NCBI GenBank assembly: GCA_029936425.1
Contig: JAPYSU010000008.1
Location: 1-64,000, forward strand
Reading direction: 5' to 3'
Length of the DNA stretch: 64,000 nt
From: Litorimonas sp.
Lineage (GTDB): Bacteria; Pseudomonadota; Alphaproteobacteria; Caulobacterales; Maricaulaceae
Part shown: positions 9,047 through 17,231 of the stretch, piece after piece
Layout: every line of letters starts with the position of its first letter
Numbering within the stretch: the stretch's first letter is position 1
Position numbers and translations under genes: made by a program
The notes under the pieces: model-generated
Seen by the model: the letters and a program-made list of their open reading frames with translations, nothing else
Databases searched by the model: none
What the model was told of the DNA's origin: nothing

Positions 9047-9061
9047 TGCGAGTTATTCGCA
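9047..9061 (-). promoter_or_regulatory. Candidate Fur-type operator upstream of TonB receptor
   Basis: TGCGAGTTATTCGCA is a 7-1-7 inverted repeat with one mismatch. It lies about 30 bases upstream of the receptor start codon. The geometry is that of Fur-family boxes, and an iron-responsive repressor is expected for a siderophore receptor. The assignment is by motif shape and position only. Confidence 0.4.
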
Positions 9062-9222
9062 GTTAATATCAGGAGGCGCCTAGCGCAACTGATAATAAGT
9101 CGCAAGAACAAAGTGAAGAAAAAGTCAGGCCTATAGGGACTTCGGTTTCGAAAAATAAATCGGGGTGGAAAATGCTGTGATATTTGGCAGGCCCAAACAA
9201 CCAGAAGTCTTGATAATGGCAG

Positions 9223-10188
9223 TTACGCCCCGGCCCCATAAAGTTTTGGACGAAACGGTTTTTGCCAAAGGATCTTTCCCGCGCCCGCACTGGCCTTACT
9301 GAGAAAATGTAAATAGAGCCCCGGTTTCATAACCCGGCATATCGCCGCCAAAGGGCCAAACATTATGACTTGCGCCGCACCGATACACATCCATTTCAGG
9401 ATCCCGAGCAGGTTAAGTGGCCCTAAATCCGCGTGTTTTCGAGTCGGGCCCTGGCCAAAGGCAAAACTGCGAACGCGAATATATTTTGCTGTCTGGCGTT
9501 TGGCCGGGATATCTTCAAAAACATAGGTTTCCTTTGTCCAGCCCATCTGGCCGCCCTGTTTCAAAAAAGCCTCGAATAATATGTCATCTTCGCCGCCGGT
9601 TTCGTTCATGGCGGGACTGAAAACCGGAGACGGCAGAGTGACGGCTTCTCTATCGATTAAGGAATTTCCGGCCCCGAAAAACCGATCAATTTTTCCGGTT
9701 TCCAGATCAGGTCTGTCTCTGGAGAAGAAACGTTTCAGATACGCGCTATGCGGCGAGCTCTCATCCACGCAGGCCCGGGTCTGGCAGAAAACGGCGCAGC
9801 AATTATGCGCTTTCAGGACCTTATACATCTCCTCCAACCAGTTCGGCGCGGCGTATTGGTCGTCATCCAGAAAAGCAATGTATCGGCCCGAAGCCACATC
9901 CATGGCCGCATTGCGGGCATTGGAGACGCCCGGTATCTTAGCATGGACATAATGAACTTTTACGCCGGAAGCCCGGTCAAAAACGGCCACGTGTTCACGG
10001 GCGTCCGCGTTTGGATTGTTATCCGCCACAACGATTTCAAAAGGGAGGTCAGCAAAAAGTTGAGTTCTGAGACTCTCGAGTGTTTTCGAGAGTCCCTCCG
10101 CCCGCCGGTAAGTGGGCACAACCACCGATATTTTATTTTCATGCCGCATATCAGGCCCAGCCAAAGAGAAAGGTTTTAAGGACCTCAC
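9223..10188 (-). CDS. Glycosyltransferase family 2
   Basis: This is a GT-A fold glycosyltransferase. The family start ISVVVPTYRRAEGLSKTLESL, the nucleotide-binding FEIVVADNNPNADA and the DxD-type metal site FLDDDQYAAPNWLEEM are all present, followed by the usual ED-type segment (GGEDDILFEAFLKQGG). A hydrophobic C-terminal stretch (LLGILKWMCIGAAQVIMFGPLAAI) suggests membrane association. The start is uncertain. GTG 10188 has an AAGAGGAG element 11 bases upstream, GTG 10197 is too close to it, and ATG 10149 lacks one. The gene follows, in the same direction, the cupin-GNAT fusion gene whose stop is at 10190. It probably adds a sugar to a surface polysaccharide. Confidence 0.88.
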   Translation of the reverse strand: MRSLKPFSLAGPDMRHENKISVVVPTYRRAEGLSKTLESLRTQLFADLPFEIVVADNNPNADAREHVAVFDRASGVKVHYVHAKIPGVSNARNAAMDVASGRYIAFLDDDQYAAPNWLEEMYKVLKAHNCCAVFCQTRACVDESSPHSAYLKRFFSRDRPDLETGKIDRFFGAGNSLIDREAVTLPSPVFSPAMNETGGEDDILFEAFLKQGGQMGWTKETYVFEDIPAKRQTAKYIRVRSFAFGQGPTRKHADLGPLNLLGILKWMCIGAAQVIMFGPLAAICRVMKPGLYLHFLSKASAGAGKILWQKPFRPKLYGAGA

Positions 10189-10189
10189 C

Positions 10190-12400
10190 CTACACACCGC
10201 TCCTCTTAAGAAAGGCGAATAGAATTTCTTTTATGCGGCCGATGACTTTCGGCTCGCAAACAAAAATGTGGTCAAATCTTCGCCGCATTCGGGCGGCCGG
10301 ACTATTGGGGTTTTCTCCGCCGATATAATTCCAGCTTTCATAACCAAGCTTTTGCAGTCTACCCGCAAAACTTGGCGCCGTGATATTTACGTCTTTCGTA
10401 TATCTGGCGGAGTTACAAAAATACTTCTTGTAGGACTCATGACCTGTTGAAAGGTCATAACTTTCCAGCCCCATCCGGCCCATTTCCTCGATAACTTTAT
10501 ATAACAGCAATATGCCGGGGCTGTAATTTTCAAAGTCAGGGTTATAGGCCGAAATCCAGGGATGAAAACTGGTTTCATCGCGTATGCCAAAATGCCCGAC
10601 AATCATCTCTCCATCGACTTTAAGGCATGTCATAAAACCGGACAGATTGCTATCTTCAGAGCTTTCCAACTGGGCGACCCGGTCTAGAATTGACGCGCTA
10701 TTTTGGGACGCCGTAATGTCCAGAAGCCCCTCTCTTGAGAACTGCCGGCTCTTCCACGTCAGCAAAGTTTCAACCGGAAGGGTCTTCGCCGCGCCAAAAA
10801 CAAAGTCTATCTTACCGCATTCGCGCTCAAGCTTGTTCATCAGACGGCGAAAGTTCTTATAGCGTTTTGCATGTTGGGATCGGTGGGATTCCAGATTCTT
10901 CTCCGCCGTTTGGCCGTTCAGATGAATAATGAAAGACCGTGTCGCCGCCTCTTTTTCAGCTTCGTCCAGTTCGGACGGAGTCAACAAGACGGAATTTGAG
11001 CGATAGGCTGCATATCCAGAAAGCTCGATTATCCGTTCCAGCGTCATATCTGTATATTTCGAGACGATTGGCGCGGCGTAATCCGAAAAGGGCGCGCCGA
11101 CAGGTCTGATCAGGCCAAAGCTCCGCTCGAACACAGGCAGGATGGCCACAAGAGTCTCGTTTTCGCGAACCAGAAGACATCTGACGTCCTGTCTGGACTT
11201 GGCCACCAGATCCATGAATTCCGGGGACAGAAGCGGCGTGTCATATTGAAAACTGGAAAGCTTTAATTCTTTCCATTCCCAACGCTCCTGCTCCGTTAGA
11301 TCTTCAGGTTTGATAACGCGGCAAGAAAAACTTGATTTCAAGGGGGCCTTATTTTCTGGCTCCAGCCGTTTTATCTCCCCGCCCTTGAGTAATTCGAAAC
11401 TTAGAGCCGTCGGAGCTTTTTCGGGAAGCGGAGAAATCTTCTTCAGCACCCGGGCGGCGCCCGCCTTCGTCACGGTCGACAAATTGACCTTATCCGGAAA
11501 GGGCGCGTGAGAGCTGCTGTCCTTGCGCAAACTTGCATTGGTATGAAGCGCGTTCGCTTTCAGCAGACCTTCAGCCGTCATGAACTCGCAGGACAGTGAG
11601 ACATTTAATGAATTGCCATTCTGAACCCGGTGCGGCGCAGTTTGCGGCCACGTCACGGCGAGGCCCGGCTCCAGCGAAATCACATCGGCCGCGTCTTCAA
11701 AGCGATCCTGATAGGTCATTTGCTCATCTTGGCGTCGGAGGGCAAAGGCCGAAATCTGGTCCGGCTCTACAAAGGGCGCGCGCTTGGGATAGATGGAAAT
11801 TTTCTTGTCACCGCGAATCTGCACCAGACAGACGAGCGGAATATCCAGATGGTAATGGACGTGAATATTCGGCGAGGAAATCAGAACGCCAACATCTTCT
11901 TTGTAGGTCGCGGTGCCAGAGGCCTGTTTGAGCTGGTCGAAAATCGTCTCCGCCAGCGCTTCATATTCGGGCAGCTCTTTATTCACGGCGCGTAGGTTGA
12001 GCCAGATTTGCCCGTCTCTGACGGCGTCCAGAATGTCTGCACCCGATAGCGTAGGGACGTGTCCGTGTTCGGCCTTTTGCGCCGAATTACTATGGTCGGG
12101 GAAGCGATAAATTCCCAGCTTTTCCCTCGGATATCGATCCAGCAATTCCGCCAGCTTCTCATCGGAGAATTGATCAAGATGATGAAGATTATGCGCGGCT
12201 TGATATGTAGACTTACCTAGGCTTTTCTTGAGAGTGCTTGGCCAGTAGAAACGAGGATAGGGCATGCGGCCAGGCTCCCCTTCCAGCAGGAAGGCTTTCC
12301 CTAAAACGGCCAGCGATGCGCCCATATGTTCAACCCTAAAGTCTGTATCATTCTGACCCTCAAACGGGCAAAATGATGTGGTACAGGGGTTTACATGCAC
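10190..12400 (-). CDS. JmjC/cupin-like domain fused to GNAT (CelD/BioF2-like) acyltransferase
   Basis: This 736-residue protein seems to join two enzymes. Residues about 80-275 have a cupin/JmjC-like double-stranded beta-helix with a candidate Fe(II) triad: H184-x-D186 (HYHLD) and H257 (APHRVQN). Residues about 370-710 look like a CelD-type GNAT acyltransferase (QHAKRYKNFRRLMNKLERE, KVDGEMIVGHFGIRDE, YSPGILLLYKVIEEM, YDLSTGHESYKKYF), the class often found in exopolysaccharide loci. It precedes a glycosyltransferase gene that nearly abuts it, which suggests joint action on a surface glycan. The first ATG has no clear Shine-Dalgarno; M26 is an alternative. Hydroxylase activity is inferred from the triad only. 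Confidence 0.72.
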   Translation of the reverse strand: MHVNPCTTSFCPFEGQNDTDFRVEHMGASLAVLGKAFLLEGEPGRMPYPRFYWPSTLKKSLGKSTYQAAHNLHHLDQFSDEKLAELLDRYPREKLGIYRFPDHSNSAQKAEHGHVPTLSGADILDAVRDGQIWLNLRAVNKELPEYEALAETIFDQLKQASGTATYKEDVGVLISSPNIHVHYHLDIPLVCLVQIRGDKKISIYPKRAPFVEPDQISAFALRRQDEQMTYQDRFEDAADVISLEPGLAVTWPQTAPHRVQNGNSLNVSLSCEFMTAEGLLKANALHTNASLRKDSSSHAPFPDKVNLSTVTKAGAARVLKKISPLPEKAPTALSFELLKGGEIKRLEPENKAPLKSSFSCRVIKPEDLTEQERWEWKELKLSSFQYDTPLLSPEFMDLVAKSRQDVRCLLVRENETLVAILPVFERSFGLIRPVGAPFSDYAAPIVSKYTDMTLERIIELSGYAAYRSNSVLLTPSELDEAEKEAATRSFIIHLNGQTAEKNLESHRSQHAKRYKNFRRLMNKLERECGKIDFVFGAAKTLPVETLLTWKSRQFSREGLLDITASQNSASILDRVAQLESSEDSNLSGFMTCLKVDGEMIVGHFGIRDETSFHPWISAYNPDFENYSPGILLLYKVIEEMGRMGLESYDLSTGHESYKKYFCNSARYTKDVNITAPSFAGRLQKLGYESWNYIGGENPNSPAARMRRRFDHIFVCEPKVIGRIKEILFAFLKRSGV

Positions 12401-12551
12401 GTCTTATGCCAGGGCGGCCATGGAGTGGAGCTTCTGAAGTAAGTAATCTATGCTGGGTCGTGAGACGGAGCTATATAATGCGAAGAGCTGAGACCCAGAT
12501 GTCTATCCTGCCAATCTGTCACATGACAGACCCGCCGCGCTCACCTATATC

Positions 12552-13061
12552 ATGTTCATGTTGATTGCTCCTTCTTACCGCGCCCCGCTTTTTGCCTTGC
12601 TGCTTTCGGGCGGGCTTTTGATCGGCGCTTGGGTGTCTCAATACGGATTTGGCTATCAGCCCTGCACTATGTGTTACTGGCAGCGCCATATTCACAAGGC
12701 GGTGGTGATTGTGGCGGTGCTTGCCCTGATCATGGCCCGGATGGGACTGCCTTTGCATAAGGCTCTGACGCTTTTGCTTGTATTTTTACTGCTGGGGAGT
12801 GCGGGACTCGCTTTTTACCATGCCGGCGTCGAATTTAAATGGTGGGACGGGCCGAAAACCTGCTCGGGCGGCAGTGGAGCTTTGCCTGATTTTTCGGGCG
12901 GCGATCCTTTTGCCAATCTCGACAAGAAAATTATGCCGCCTTCATGTTCCGACGCGGTCTGGGTTTTCCTCGGCCTGTCGATGGCGACATGGAACGCCCT
13001 GCTCTCGCTCGGTGGCGCTGTCGTGACGGCTGTGTTAGGGTTTAGACATGCCAAACGCTAA
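12552..13061 (+). CDS. dsbB: Disulfide bond formation protein B family
   Basis: DsbB-type inner-membrane proteins re-oxidise the periplasmic thiol oxidase and pass electrons to ubiquinone. The 169-residue protein has four transmembrane helices (about 11-30, 48-63, 71-90 and 134-160). Both cysteine pairs are present: C38-x-x-C41 in the first periplasmic loop (YQPCTMCYWQR) and C104/C132 in the second (PKTCSGG, PPSCSDAVW). The pair 38/41 is the quinone-facing one. It overlaps coq7 by 14 bases, and the two form an operon that links a quinone-using enzyme to ubiquinone synthesis. A second in-frame ATG two codons later could be the true start. Confidence 0.92.
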   Translation: MFMLIAPSYRAPLFALLLSGGLLIGAWVSQYGFGYQPCTMCYWQRHIHKAVVIVAVLALIMARMGLPLHKALTLLLVFLLLGSAGLAFYHAGVEFKWWDGPKTCSGGSGALPDFSGGDPFANLDKKIMPPSCSDAVWVFLGLSMATWNALLSLGGAVVTAVLGFRHAKR

Positions 13062-13587
13062 GAGAACCAATCCTAGAATTGCCGAAATGCTCCGCGTCGA
13101 TCACGCGGGGGAATACGGCGCTGTGGCTATTTACAAAGGCCAGAAGGCCGTCTTTGGCGCAAATCCGAAGACCAAAGAGATGGCGGATCAATTGCAGGAA
13201 ATGCAGGACGAAGAGCAAAAGCACCTGGACGCGTTTGACAAGCTTTTGGTGGAACGAAATGTGCGTCCCACCGCCATGACGCCTATCTGGAATGTGGCCG
13301 GTTATGGTCTGGGCGTTGTCACGGCGCTGATGGGCGAAAAAGCCGCCCATGCCTGCACCGAAGCGGTCGAGACCGTTATCGAGCAGCACTATGGCAGCCA
13401 GTCCGAAGAAATTGCTGACGTAGAACCCGAACTTGCCGCCACATTCGCCGAGTTTCGCGAAGATGAACTGCATCACCGCGATATTGCCGTGGAAGGCGGG
13501 GCCAAAGACGCCCCTGCCTATGGCCTGTTGTCACGCTTTATCCGACAAGGGTGTCTGGCGGCCATTAAAATCACCGAAAAAATATAG
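13048..13587 (+). CDS. coq7: Demethoxyubiquinone hydroxylase Coq7
   Basis: Coq7 is a membrane-peripheral di-iron monooxygenase that hydroxylates demethoxyubiquinone, the penultimate step of ubiquinone synthesis. The 179-residue length is normal. The carboxylate and histidine ligands are visible: E22 (HAGEYGAVAIY), E56-x-x-H59 (DEEQKH), a glutamate at 105 or 108 (ACTEAVE), and E140-x-x-H143 (REDELHHRDIA). The start lies inside the end of dsbB. The stop abuts the convergent lipoprotein gene with no gap. Confidence 0.95.
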   Translation: MPNAKRTNPRIAEMLRVDHAGEYGAVAIYKGQKAVFGANPKTKEMADQLQEMQDEEQKHLDAFDKLLVERNVRPTAMTPIWNVAGYGLGVVTALMGEKAAHACTEAVETVIEQHYGSQSEEIADVEPELAATFAEFREDELHHRDIAVEGGAKDAPAYGLLSRFIRQGCLAAIKITEKI

Positions 13588-14430
13588 TTATGGCTCGTTT
13601 GGGCACAGACGATAACTGCGCCCCTCCAGTTCGAAGGTTTCACTGTCAATGACGGTTACGGTCATATCGGTATCGCTGCGCTCGTCTGTATAGGTATCAA
13701 CACAGTCATTAATTCCGACATAAGTGCCATCCGTTTCGGACTCCATATAGAAACGGCAATCCCGTGTCGCAGAGCCGGAAATCCAGCCCCCTTCCACGCG
13801 TCGTCGTCCGGCATTGGCCGGAGACGTGCAGCTTTCCCCTTCGATCACGTAGGTTCCGTTATCTAACGGTAGTCGGAAAGTTCCGTAGCGCGTTTTTCTC
13901 TCGCCCAAATCTTGAAAGGCCACAATACGGGGGAAATTTTCGTCCATAACATTCCCCGCGGCGTCACGTTGCGGCGCAGTGTCAAATTTGGCTTTCGCCG
14001 CGCCGAGAAACTCCTGCGGAATCTCGCCTGCGGCGATCCAGGCCTCGCATTCCGGCGCCCCGCATAGAGCTGTTGTATCAGCGCCGCCCTCAATCGCCGG
14101 CGTATATTCGACATAGCAATTATCACCGCAGGACAACCCGCTGATCCCTATCGGTTTGAATTCCAGAGCGTCATATTCTCGGAACCGGGCCTCCATCACC
14201 TCTGCGTAGTTTTCGGAGTTAATGGGCGTATCTGCTGTCACCGTCTCAGTCTCATTGTCCGATTGCGCTTGAGAGTTTTCGGGCATCGTCTCGGAAGCAG
14301 ATTGCGTATTTTCGGTCTGGTTTTCGGGCATCTGATCAGGCCCGGCTTGGCTACATCCCGCCAGAGCGCCAACGGCAAGGAGTCCGTAGATAAAAGTGAG
14401 GGGAGTATGGCGGCGAGCTAAACGGGTCAT
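13588..14430 (-). CDS. Hypothetical lipoprotein
   Basis: This 280-residue protein has a lipoprotein signal (hydrophobic run ending LAGC, cysteine at about 26), followed by a long Glu/Asn/Gln/Ser-rich low-complexity linker to about residue 75. The mature part has paired cysteines (SGLSCGDNCY, ALCGAPECEA, CTSPANAGRR, DCRFYMES, NDCVDTYTD), pointing to a disulfide-stabilised exported domain. I do not recognise the family. The gene is alone on its strand, convergent with coq7 and sharing the stop boundary with it. A periplasmic or outer-membrane location follows from the lipobox. Confidence 0.7.
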   Translation of the reverse strand: MTRLARRHTPLTFIYGLLAVGALAGCSQAGPDQMPENQTENTQSASETMPENSQAQSDNETETVTADTPINSENYAEVMEARFREYDALEFKPIGISGLSCGDNCYVEYTPAIEGGADTTALCGAPECEAWIAAGEIPQEFLGAAKAKFDTAPQRDAAGNVMDENFPRIVAFQDLGERKTRYGTFRLPLDNGTYVIEGESCTSPANAGRRRVEGGWISGSATRDCRFYMESETDGTYVGINDCVDTYTDERSDTDMTVTVIDSETFELEGRSYRLCPNEP

Positions 14431-14546
14431 GACGATCCTTGAATTTCAATTGAAGCAAGATGTATATTTTACGCAAATACGAGATCCGCGTTCCGGCGCG
14501 ATCAAATTATTTGGAGACACGTCCAAGATATCATTACCGCCCATAG

Positions 14547-14586
14547 AAAAACCCGCACTTTCCTGATCAGGAAAGGCGGGTTTTTT
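14547..14586 (-). terminator. Rho-independent terminator of the entericidin-like gene
   Basis: A long hairpin (ACCCGC and TTCCTGA arms pairing with their complements) is flanked by A- and T-runs on either side, so it could act in both directions. On the minus strand it lies about 20 bases beyond the stop of the 46-residue lipoprotein gene. Confidence 0.85.
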
Positions 14587-14605
14587 AATGTTAACTCAGA
14601 AAATC

Positions 14606-14746
14606 TTAATTGGCAGCATCGTCAATCGTGCGGCCGACGCTTTCAGTATCTTCGCCGACACCTTCAACAGTGTTACAGGCCGTGATGGAAAGAGCAGACA
14701 TAGCGACAATAGCGGCTAGAAAGTTACGAATGTTAAAGTGTTTCAC
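14606..14746 (-). CDS. Entericidin A/B family small lipoprotein
   Basis: This 46-residue gene starts at GTG 14746, with GGGAG six bases upstream, and ends at TAA 14606. The peptide has a hydrophobic signal (FLAAIVAMSALSITAC) with lipobox ITAC. The short mature tail NTVEGVGEDTESVGRTIDD has the typical entericidin pattern CNTVxGxGxDxxxxGxxI. Members are small membrane lipoproteins first described as an antidote/toxin pair in E. coli; in Alphaproteobacteria single copies are widespread and their role is unclear. A strong terminator follows, so it is a one-gene unit. No partner gene is visible. Confidence 0.85.
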   Translation of the reverse strand: MKHFNIRNFLAAIVAMSALSITACNTVEGVGEDTESVGRTIDDAAN

Positions 14747-14848
14747 AGGATACTCCCTTGATTAGTGATAGAGATTAAACCCGTTTAAAGCGGCTCGGTT
14801 CCCATTTTTATTCTGCAAAAAGATAAAATAATCAAAGACGTGATATTT

Positions 14849-15994
14849 CTAGTCGGCGGCCGCTGGCGTGTCAGGCGGAATTATAAGTTCCAATTGATAT
14901 CCGTTTTCCGTTGGACCGCGCTCCATAATACCTTCGACCTGCGAGGCTGAAGCTTCCATAAGACGTAGCCCGAGGCCATCGACCTTGTTTTCCGCAGTTT
15001 CTCTCAAATCTGCGTCTCCGCCCACGCCATTATCCTGGCAAAGCAGCCTTATGCCGCCCTCTGAAGCGGTCTCGACGGTGAAGGTGACAATGCCGTCCCG
15101 ACCCTCCGGGAAAGCGTGCTTGATGGAATTGGCAGAAAATTCACTGACGATAACCGCAATAGCCGTGGCTTCATGCGAAGAAACGGATAACTCTTCAAAC
15201 CTGCCCTTCAGCTGCACATTGGGGGGAGCCGAGGTCTGCAGAAGTTTGATAATTTTCCCGAGATAGGTTTTGAGATTAATATTTCCCGAGGATTGCGCCT
15301 GATGCAATTCCTCATGCAACAGAGCAATAGACTCGACGCGGCGCTGAACCGCCTTGAACGCTTCGCGGCCGGACGGCCCCAATGCCTTATCTTTCTCCGC
15401 GCGGGAGCTATAGAGACGAATCATGGACAATACGGATTGCAGAGAGTTTTTAACCCTGTGATCCATTTCATTGGTCAGTATTTCCTGATCCGCAACGTTC
15501 TGGTTCAGTTCGATAAGGGTCTCAACCTGCTCTCCCATGACGCTTAGCAATTTCATTTGCTTCTCTGTCAGAGAACGCGGCGTGTAATCCAGAATACAAA
15601 GAGAGCCGAGAGGCTGTCCGGTCGGGCTGTTGAGCGGCATGCCGGCGTAGAAACGAAACGGTTTGCCGGACATGAAGTCTTCGCGGCAAAGCGGGTTATT
15701 TACCGTGCGGTCATCTTTCCACGTATCGGGAATCACAAAAAGTTCTGTCTGCAATATGGTATGGGCGCAAATGGATTGTTCAATCGGCGTTTCGCAAATA
15801 TCCAGCCCCTTGACCGATTTAAACCATTGGCGGTCACTATCGACCAGGCTGACCAGAGCGACAGGGACGTCGCAAAAATCACGCAGTAAATCAGTAATGG
15901 CGTCGAATTTCGGGTCAGGCGGTGTATCCAGAATATTCGCTGCCGACAAAGCGGCGATCCGAATATCTTCCATAGGATGTAAGTCGGCCTTCAT
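14849..15994 (-). CDS. GAF-domain sensor histidine kinase (HisKA_2 family)
   Basis: This 381-residue soluble kinase has an N-terminal GAF domain (about 20-165, AALSAANILDTPPDPKFDAI, SLCILDYTPRSL), a HisKA_2 dimerisation domain with the phospho-accepting histidine in NEMDHRVKNSLQSVLSMI (about 183), and a C-terminal HATPase (SEFSANSIKHAFPEG N-box, CQDNGVGG and GLGLRLMEASA). This architecture is typical of alphaproteobacterial light, redox or general stress kinases. There is no transmembrane segment. No response regulator is adjacent, so it is probably an orphan kinase. Its signal cannot be told from sequence. Confidence 0.88.
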   Translation of the reverse strand: MKADLHPMEDIRIAALSAANILDTPPDPKFDAITDLLRDFCDVPVALVSLVDSDRQWFKSVKGLDICETPIEQSICAHTILQTELFVIPDTWKDDRTVNNPLCREDFMSGKPFRFYAGMPLNSPTGQPLGSLCILDYTPRSLTEKQMKLLSVMGEQVETLIELNQNVADQEILTNEMDHRVKNSLQSVLSMIRLYSSRAEKDKALGPSGREAFKAVQRRVESIALLHEELHQAQSSGNINLKTYLGKIIKLLQTSAPPNVQLKGRFEELSVSSHEATAIAVIVSEFSANSIKHAFPEGRDGIVTFTVETASEGGIRLLCQDNGVGGDADLRETAENKVDGLGLRLMEASASQVEGIMERGPTENGYQLELIIPPDTPAAAD

Positions 15995-16124
15995 TCATCA
16001 CCTGTAAAACTCTACGCTTTCATGCGCCAGTGTTTTCGATTACTATTTTATAATCCAAAATCAAACAAATTTATCATAGTTTAAACCTATGTTAATTTGA
16101 AACTTAAATTCCTCTGGAGTTCCT

Positions 16125-17231
16125 ATGAAAACCCGCGCCGCCGTTGCTTTTGAAGCTGGCAAACCCCTCGAAATTGTCGAACTTGATCTGGAAGGGCCCC
16201 AGCAAGGGGAAGTTCTGGTGGAAATCATGGCGACGGGTGTCTGCCACACGGATGCGTTCACGCTGTCCGGTGACGACCCGGAAGGAGCTTTTCCCGCGGT
16301 TCTCGGCCATGAAGGCGCGGGGATTGTCCGCGAGGTCGGCAAAGGCGTCACCTCGCTCAAGCCCGGCGACCACGTTATCCCGCTTTATACGGCTGAATGC
16401 CGTGAATGCGAATATTGTCTGAATCCGAAAACAAACCTCTGCCAGAAGGTCCGCGGCACCCAAGGGAAAGGCGTGATGCCAAACGGCACGTCGCGTTTTT
16501 CCTATAAGGGCGAAAAAATCCTGCACTATATGGGGACTTCGACCTTTTCCAATTTCACCGTTTTACCGGAAATCAGCCTTGCCAAAGTTCGCAAGGACGC
16601 GCCGTTTGATAAAATCTGTTATATCGGCTGCGGCGTTACTACCGGAATCGGCGCGGTCATGTTCACCGCCAAGGTCGAGCCGAATTCCACCGCCGTTGTC
16701 TTTGGCCTTGGCGGGATTGGCCTGAATGTTCTGCAGGGCCTTCGCCTGATCGGCGCGCGCCAGATTGTCGGCGTGGATATCAACCCGGCCCGCGAAGCGC
16801 TCGGCAAGCAATTCGGCATGACCCATTTCGTCAATCCCAAAGACCATGACGATCTGGTCGGACATCTGGTCGAGCTCACCGGCGGCGGCGCGGATTATTC
16901 TTTTGAATGTATCGGCAATGTTGATGTCATGCGCGACGCGCTGGAATGTTGTCACAAGGGCTGGGGCGAGAGCGTCATTATCGGCGTGGCTCCCGCCGGC
17001 GCGGAAATTCAGACCCGTCCCTTCCAGCTCGTCACCGGCCGCGTCTGGCGCGGCTCCGCTTTTGGCGGCGCAAGAGGCCGCACAGACGTGCCCAAAATCG
17101 TCGATATGTATATGGACGGCCGCATCGATATCGACAGCCTGATTACGCACAAAATGCCGCTTGAAGATATCAACAAAGCATTTGATTTGATGCATGAAGG
17201 CAAAAGCATCCGGAGCGTTGTGGAGTTTTAA
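16125..17231 (+). CDS. frmA: S-(hydroxymethyl)glutathione dehydrogenase / class III alcohol dehydrogenase
   Basis: This zinc- and NAD-dependent enzyme oxidises the spontaneous glutathione-formaldehyde adduct to S-formylglutathione. The 368-residue length is standard. Catalytic zinc ligands C40 (GVCHTDAF) and H62-E63 (LGHEGAG), structural zinc cysteines C92/C95/C98/C106, and the Rossmann motif VFGLGGIGLNVLQG are present. Shine-Dalgarno GGAG lies five bases before the ATG. The partner hydrolase gene fghA lies 1.8 kb downstream on the same strand, with an unrelated AT-rich gene, a VOC gene and a toxin-antitoxin pair in between. Cytoplasmic formaldehyde and nitrosoglutathione detoxification is its expected role. 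Confidence 0.97.
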   Translation: MKTRAAVAFEAGKPLEIVELDLEGPQQGEVLVEIMATGVCHTDAFTLSGDDPEGAFPAVLGHEGAGIVREVGKGVTSLKPGDHVIPLYTAECRECEYCLNPKTNLCQKVRGTQGKGVMPNGTSRFSYKGEKILHYMGTSTFSNFTVLPEISLAKVRKDAPFDKICYIGCGVTTGIGAVMFTAKVEPNSTAVVFGLGGIGLNVLQGLRLIGARQIVGVDINPAREALGKQFGMTHFVNPKDHDDLVGHLVELTGGGADYSFECIGNVDVMRDALECCHKGWGESVIIGVAPAGAEIQTRPFQLVTGRVWRGSAFGGARGRTDVPKIVDMYMDGRIDIDSLITHKMPLEDINKAFDLMHEGKSIRSVVEF

